Source of the DNA: CAZYXO01 sp964651315
GTDB lineage: Bacteria; Bacillota_I; Bacilli_A; RF39; UBA660
NCBI GenBank assembly: GCA_964651315.1
Contig: CAZYXO010000055.1
Location: 1-7,151 of the forward strand
Reading direction: 5' to 3'
DNA length: 7,151 nucleotides
The first letter of the stretch is position 1. Each line of letters opens with the position of its first letter. The translations under genes and the position numbers were made by a program. A model generated the notes under the pieces. It was not told where the DNA came from and did not search any database. It worked only from the letters and a program-made list of their open reading frames with translations. Positions 4,440-7,151 of the stretch are shown here, one piece after another.

Positions 4440-7151
4440 GTGGCTTATAATGTAAAAAAATTCGGGGATTATGTAGAGAGAAGAAATTTTGGAAGAACTA
4501 GGAATGTTTTAGAATTAACAGACTTACTAGAGATTCAAAAAAAGAGTTATCAAAGATTCTTGACAGATGGTATCAAGGAAGTTTTTGATGATTTATTTCC
4601 AGTGGAAAACTTTACTGGTAGTATTTCGCTAGAATTTGGCGATTATTCTTTTGATGAACCAAGATATTCAATCAAAGAATCCAAAGAAAGAATGGTTAAC
4701 TTTGCTGCACCGTTAAAAGTACAAGCAAGATTATCAATTCATGAAACAGGAGAAGTAAAAGAACAAGAAATCTTCTTAGGTGATATGCCGATGATGACTG
4801 ATGCTGGAACATTTATTATTAATGGTGCCGAAAGAGTTATTGTTTCGCAATTGGTAAGAAGTCCAAGTATTTATTTCAAAAGAGAAATAGATAAAAATGG
4901 TCGTAGAATCATATCAGGAGAAGTTATACCTAATAAAGGTACATGGCTTGAATATGAACTTGATGCAAGAAATGTTGTATATGTAAGAATAGATAGAACA
5001 AGAAAAGTTCCATTTACAACATTACTAAGATGTATTGGTTTATCAAGTGACGAAGATATTATTAGTGTTTTTGGTGAAAATGATTATATCATTAATACTT
5101 TAGACAAAGATAGTACAAAAAATACTGATGAAGCATTAATCGAAGTATATGAAAAATTAAGACCAGGAGAACCTGCTACACTTGATAGTGCAAAAAATCA
5201 ATTAGTAACAAGATTCTTTGATCGTTTTCGTTATGATTTAGCNNNNNNNNNNNNNNNNNNNNNNNNNNNNNNNNNNNNNNNNNNNNNNNNNNNNNNNNNN
5301 NNNNNNNNNNNNNNNNNNNNNNNNNNNNNNNNNNNNNNNNNNGAAAAAATAGTAAAATTAATTGGTACAGATGGTAGTGTAGATGAAAAAAGATTAACAA
5401 TTCCAGATATTTATGCATCAATAAATTATTATTTGAATTTATTAGTAGGTATTGGATCAACTGATGAAATCGATCATTTAGGAAATCGTCGTGTACGTCA
5501 AGTTGGAGAATTAATTCAAAATCAATTCAAAACTGGTGTTTCAAGAATGGAAAGAGTAATTAGAGAAAGAATGACAACTCAAGAAATTGAGAATGTTACA
5601 CCTAAAACTTTAATTAATATACGTCCAGTAACAGCATCATTAAAAGAATTCTTTGGATCAAGCCAATTATCAAAATTCATGGATCAAGTTAATCCAATAG
5701 CAGAATTAACAGAAAAAAGACGTTTATCAAGTCTTGGACCTGGCGGATTATCAAGAGATCGTGCCGGTATGGAAGTTCGTGACGTAAATGCAAGTCACTA
5801 TGGAAGAATATGTCCAATAGAATCTCCAGAAGGACAAAATATCGGACTTATCACATCACTTGCAGGATATGCAAAAATAAATGATTATGGATTTATAATG
5901 ACTCCATATCGTAAAGTTGTAAATGCAAGAGTAACTGATGAAATAGAATATATGACAGCAGATGAAGAAGCAGATTATAACATTACACAAGCAACTATTA
6001 AATTAGATGAAAACAATAATATTATAGATAATGAAGTAATTGCTCGTATTAATGGCGATAATGTGATGGTTAAAAAAGAAAATGTTGATTATATTGACGT
6101 AGCACCTTCGCAAATAGTTGCAATTACAACAAGTTGTATTCCATTCTTGGAATATGATGAATCAAATAGAACCCTAATGGGAGCAAATATGCAAAGACAA
6201 GCAGTACCACTATTAGTACCAGAAAGTCCAATAGTTGGAACTGGTGTTGAATATATGGCTGCAAAAGACTCTGGTTCAACAATCGTTTGTAAGGGTGACG
6301 GAGTAGTTGATTATGCTGATGGTTTAAAAATAATTGTTAAAACTGTTGGTGGAAAAGATATATATTATTTAGCAAACTTTGAAAGAAGTAATGCTGATAC
6401 TTGTATTAATCATCATCCACTTGTTAAAAAAGGTGATACTGTACATGCTGGACAAGTAATCGCTGATGGACCAAGTACAGATAAAGGTGAACTTGCTTTA
6501 GGTAAAAATATGACAGTAGCATTCATGACATTTAATGGATATAACTATGAAGATGCTGTTATTCTAAATGAAAAATTAGTAAAAGATGATGTTTATACAT
6601 CTCTTCATATAACACATTATGATATCGAATGTCGTGATACTAAATTAGGACCAGAAGAAATTACAAGAGATATTCCAAATGTTGGCGAAGAAGCACGTAA
6701 AAATCTGGATTCAAATGGTATTATTAGAATCGGTACAGAAGTAAGAGAAGGAGATATCCTAGTAGGTAAAGTAACACCAAAAGGAGTTCAAGAACTTACA
6801 AGTGAAGAAAAATTATTACATGCAATATTCGGTGAAAAAACAAGAGAAGTAAGAGATACTTCACTTCGTGTTGAAAATGGAGCTGAGGGTATTGTTCATG
6901 ATGTAAAAATTTATACAAAAGAAAATTCTGATGAATTATCAGCAGGAGTTTCTAAAGTAATAAGAGTTTATATAATTCAAAAACGTAAAATTCAAGTTGG
7001 AGATAAAATGAGTGGTAGACACGGAAATAAAGGTGTTATATCATTAGTACTTCCAGAAGAAGATATGCCTTTCTTACCAGATGGTAGACCAGTTGATATA
7101 ATGTTAAATCCACTTGGAGTTCCATCTCGTATGAATATAGGACAAATACTA
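4440..7151 (+). CDS. rpoB: RNA polymerase beta subunit, partial (3' end beyond window; internal N gap)
   Basis: This is the catalytic beta subunit of RNA polymerase. The GTG start gives MAYNVKKFGDYVERRNFGR, close to Bacillus-type RpoB, with a Shine-Dalgarno about 8 nt upstream. Residues 1-268 cover the N-terminal protrusion and lobe (for example GAERVIVSQLVRSP and VIPNKGTWLEYELDARNVVY). Then come 100 N and 603 more codons in the same frame with no stop. After the gap are DEIDHLGNRRVRQVGEL, the rifampicin cluster (FFGSSQLSKFMDQ onward, 5652-5735), PIESPEGQNIGLI, LMGANMQRQAVPLL, GPEEITRDIPNVGEEA, and GDKMSGRHGNKG, whose two lysines (E. coli K1065 and K1073) lie at the active site. The window ends at NPLGVPSRMNIGQIL; a complete protein would need a further C-terminal part that anchors to beta-prime. 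There is no E. coli-type lineage insertion in the readable parts. Odd points: Lys and Glu at E. coli positions 513 and 526, Gln in PEGQNIGL where Pro is usual, and the gap. Confidence 0.97.
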   Translation, partial: MAYNVKKFGDYVERRNFGRTRNVLELTDLLEIQKKSYQRFLTDGIKEVFDDLFPVENFTGSISLEFGDYSFDEPRYSIKESKERMVNFAAPLKVQARLSIHETGEVKEQEIFLGDMPMMTDAGTFIINGAERVIVSQLVRSPSIYFKREIDKNGRRIISGEVIPNKGTWLEYELDARNVVYVRIDRTRKVPFTTLLRCIGLSSDEDIISVFGENDYIINTLDKDSTKNTDEALIEVYEKLRPGEPATLDSAKNQLVTRFFDRFRYDLXXXXXXXXXXXXXXXXXXXXXXXXXXXXXXXXXXEKIVKLIGTDGSVDEKRLTIPDIYASINYYLNLLVGIGSTDEIDHLGNRRVRQVGELIQNQFKTGVSRMERVIRERMTTQEIENVTPKTLINIRPVTASLKEFFGSSQLSKFMDQVNPIAELTEKRRLSSLGPGGLSRDRAGMEVRDVNASHYGRICPIESPEGQNIGLITSLAGYAKINDYGFIMTPYRKVVNARVTDEIEYMTADEEADYNITQATIKLDENNNIIDNEVIARINGDNVMVKKENVDYIDVAPSQIVAITTSCIPFLEYDESNRTLMGANMQRQAVPLLVPESPIVGTGVEYMAAKDSGSTIVCKGDGVVDYADGLKIIVKTVGGKDIYYLANFERSNADTCINHHPLVKKGDTVHAGQVIADGPSTDKGELALGKNMTVAFMTFNGYNYEDAVILNEKLVKDDVYTSLHITHYDIECRDTKLGPEEITRDIPNVGEEARKNLDSNGIIRIGTEVREGDILVGKVTPKGVQELTSEEKLLHAIFGEKTREVRDTSLRVENGAEGIVHDVKIYTKENSDELSAGVSKVIRVYIIQKRKIQVGDKMSGRHGNKGVISLVLPEEDMPFLPDGRPVDIMLNPLGVPSRMNIGQIL
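5243..5342. other. Assembly gap of 100 N inside rpoB
   Basis: Exactly 100 undetermined bases follow the codons for RYDLA and precede EKIVKLIG. One hundred is the conventional filler for a gap of unknown size. The flanking codons are in the same frame, but 33 codons is much less than the roughly 90 residues I recall between the matching points in B. subtilis RpoB, including the highly conserved VGRYKxNKKL stretch. The true missing length is therefore probably about 250-280 bases. Confidence 0.95.

Noticed and set aside
5176..5460. 94-codon open frame on the minus strand running through the N gap
   Set aside because: It is antisense to rpoB, and a third of it is undetermined bases.
1..7151. 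CRISPR array, insertion sequence, tRNA/rRNA genes or attachment site
   Set aside because: No regularly spaced direct repeats, transposase motifs or terminal inverted repeats were seen. No tRNA- or rRNA-like sequence is present, and nearly all bases belong to recognised genes or short intergenic regions.

Overview
The window reads as a chromosomal segment from a strongly AT-rich, low-GC Gram-positive-type bacterium (Bacillota, Bacilli/Erysipelotrichia/RF39-like, or a relative of the Mollicutes). Three things support this: a YbxB-type methyltransferase directly upstream of rpoB, as in Bacillus subtilis; an RpoB that aligns closely with the Bacillus protein as I recall it; and strong A/T preference at third codon positions. 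TGA ends two genes (stops at 641-643 and 4343-4345), so this is the standard bacterial code (table 11), not the Mycoplasma code in which TGA is tryptophan. A 100-N gap at 5243-5342 shows it is a draft assembly.

Positions 1-3638 form one co-directional cluster for cell-surface glycan synthesis. It contains the 3' end of an Alg14/PssD-like subunit, its catalytic partner Alg13/PssE-like (coupled by a TAATG overlap), a large polytopic GT-C/GT39-type glycosyltransferase, a GtrB/CsbB-type polyprenyl-phosphate sugar transferase with two C-terminal membrane helices, and a GtrA/GtcA-type four-helix membrane protein that overlaps gtrB by 11 bases. The cluster ends at a hairpin plus T-tract terminator (3649-3690). 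The likely joint logic: PssD/PssE add a sugar to a lipid-linked glycan on the inner membrane face; GtrB charges a polyprenyl phosphate with a sugar; GtrA helps flip it; and the GT-C enzyme attaches that sugar to a surface polymer outside the cell.

Positions 3691-7151 form a second, housekeeping unit. A promoter (TTGACT, 17-bp spacer, TAAACT) starts right after the terminator and drives a YbxB/RsmC-like methyltransferase, best started at TTG 3752. A second, stronger promoter (TTGACT, 17-bp spacer, extended -10 TGATAGAAT) overlaps the methyltransferase stop codon and gives rpoB a leader of about 63 nt. rpoB starts at GTG 4440, stays in one frame through the N gap, and runs off the right end of the window.

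The observation most worth following up is in RpoB. The rifampicin-pocket cluster carries Lys at E. coli position 513 (normally Gln) and Glu at 526 (normally His), together with other changes, which predicts intrinsic rifamycin resistance. Also of note: the N gap is a placeholder for what is probably about 90 missing codons, and surface-glycan genes occupy the place where rplJ-rplL normally precede ybxB-rpoB. I see no mobile element, CRISPR array, tRNA or rRNA, and no wholly novel system.
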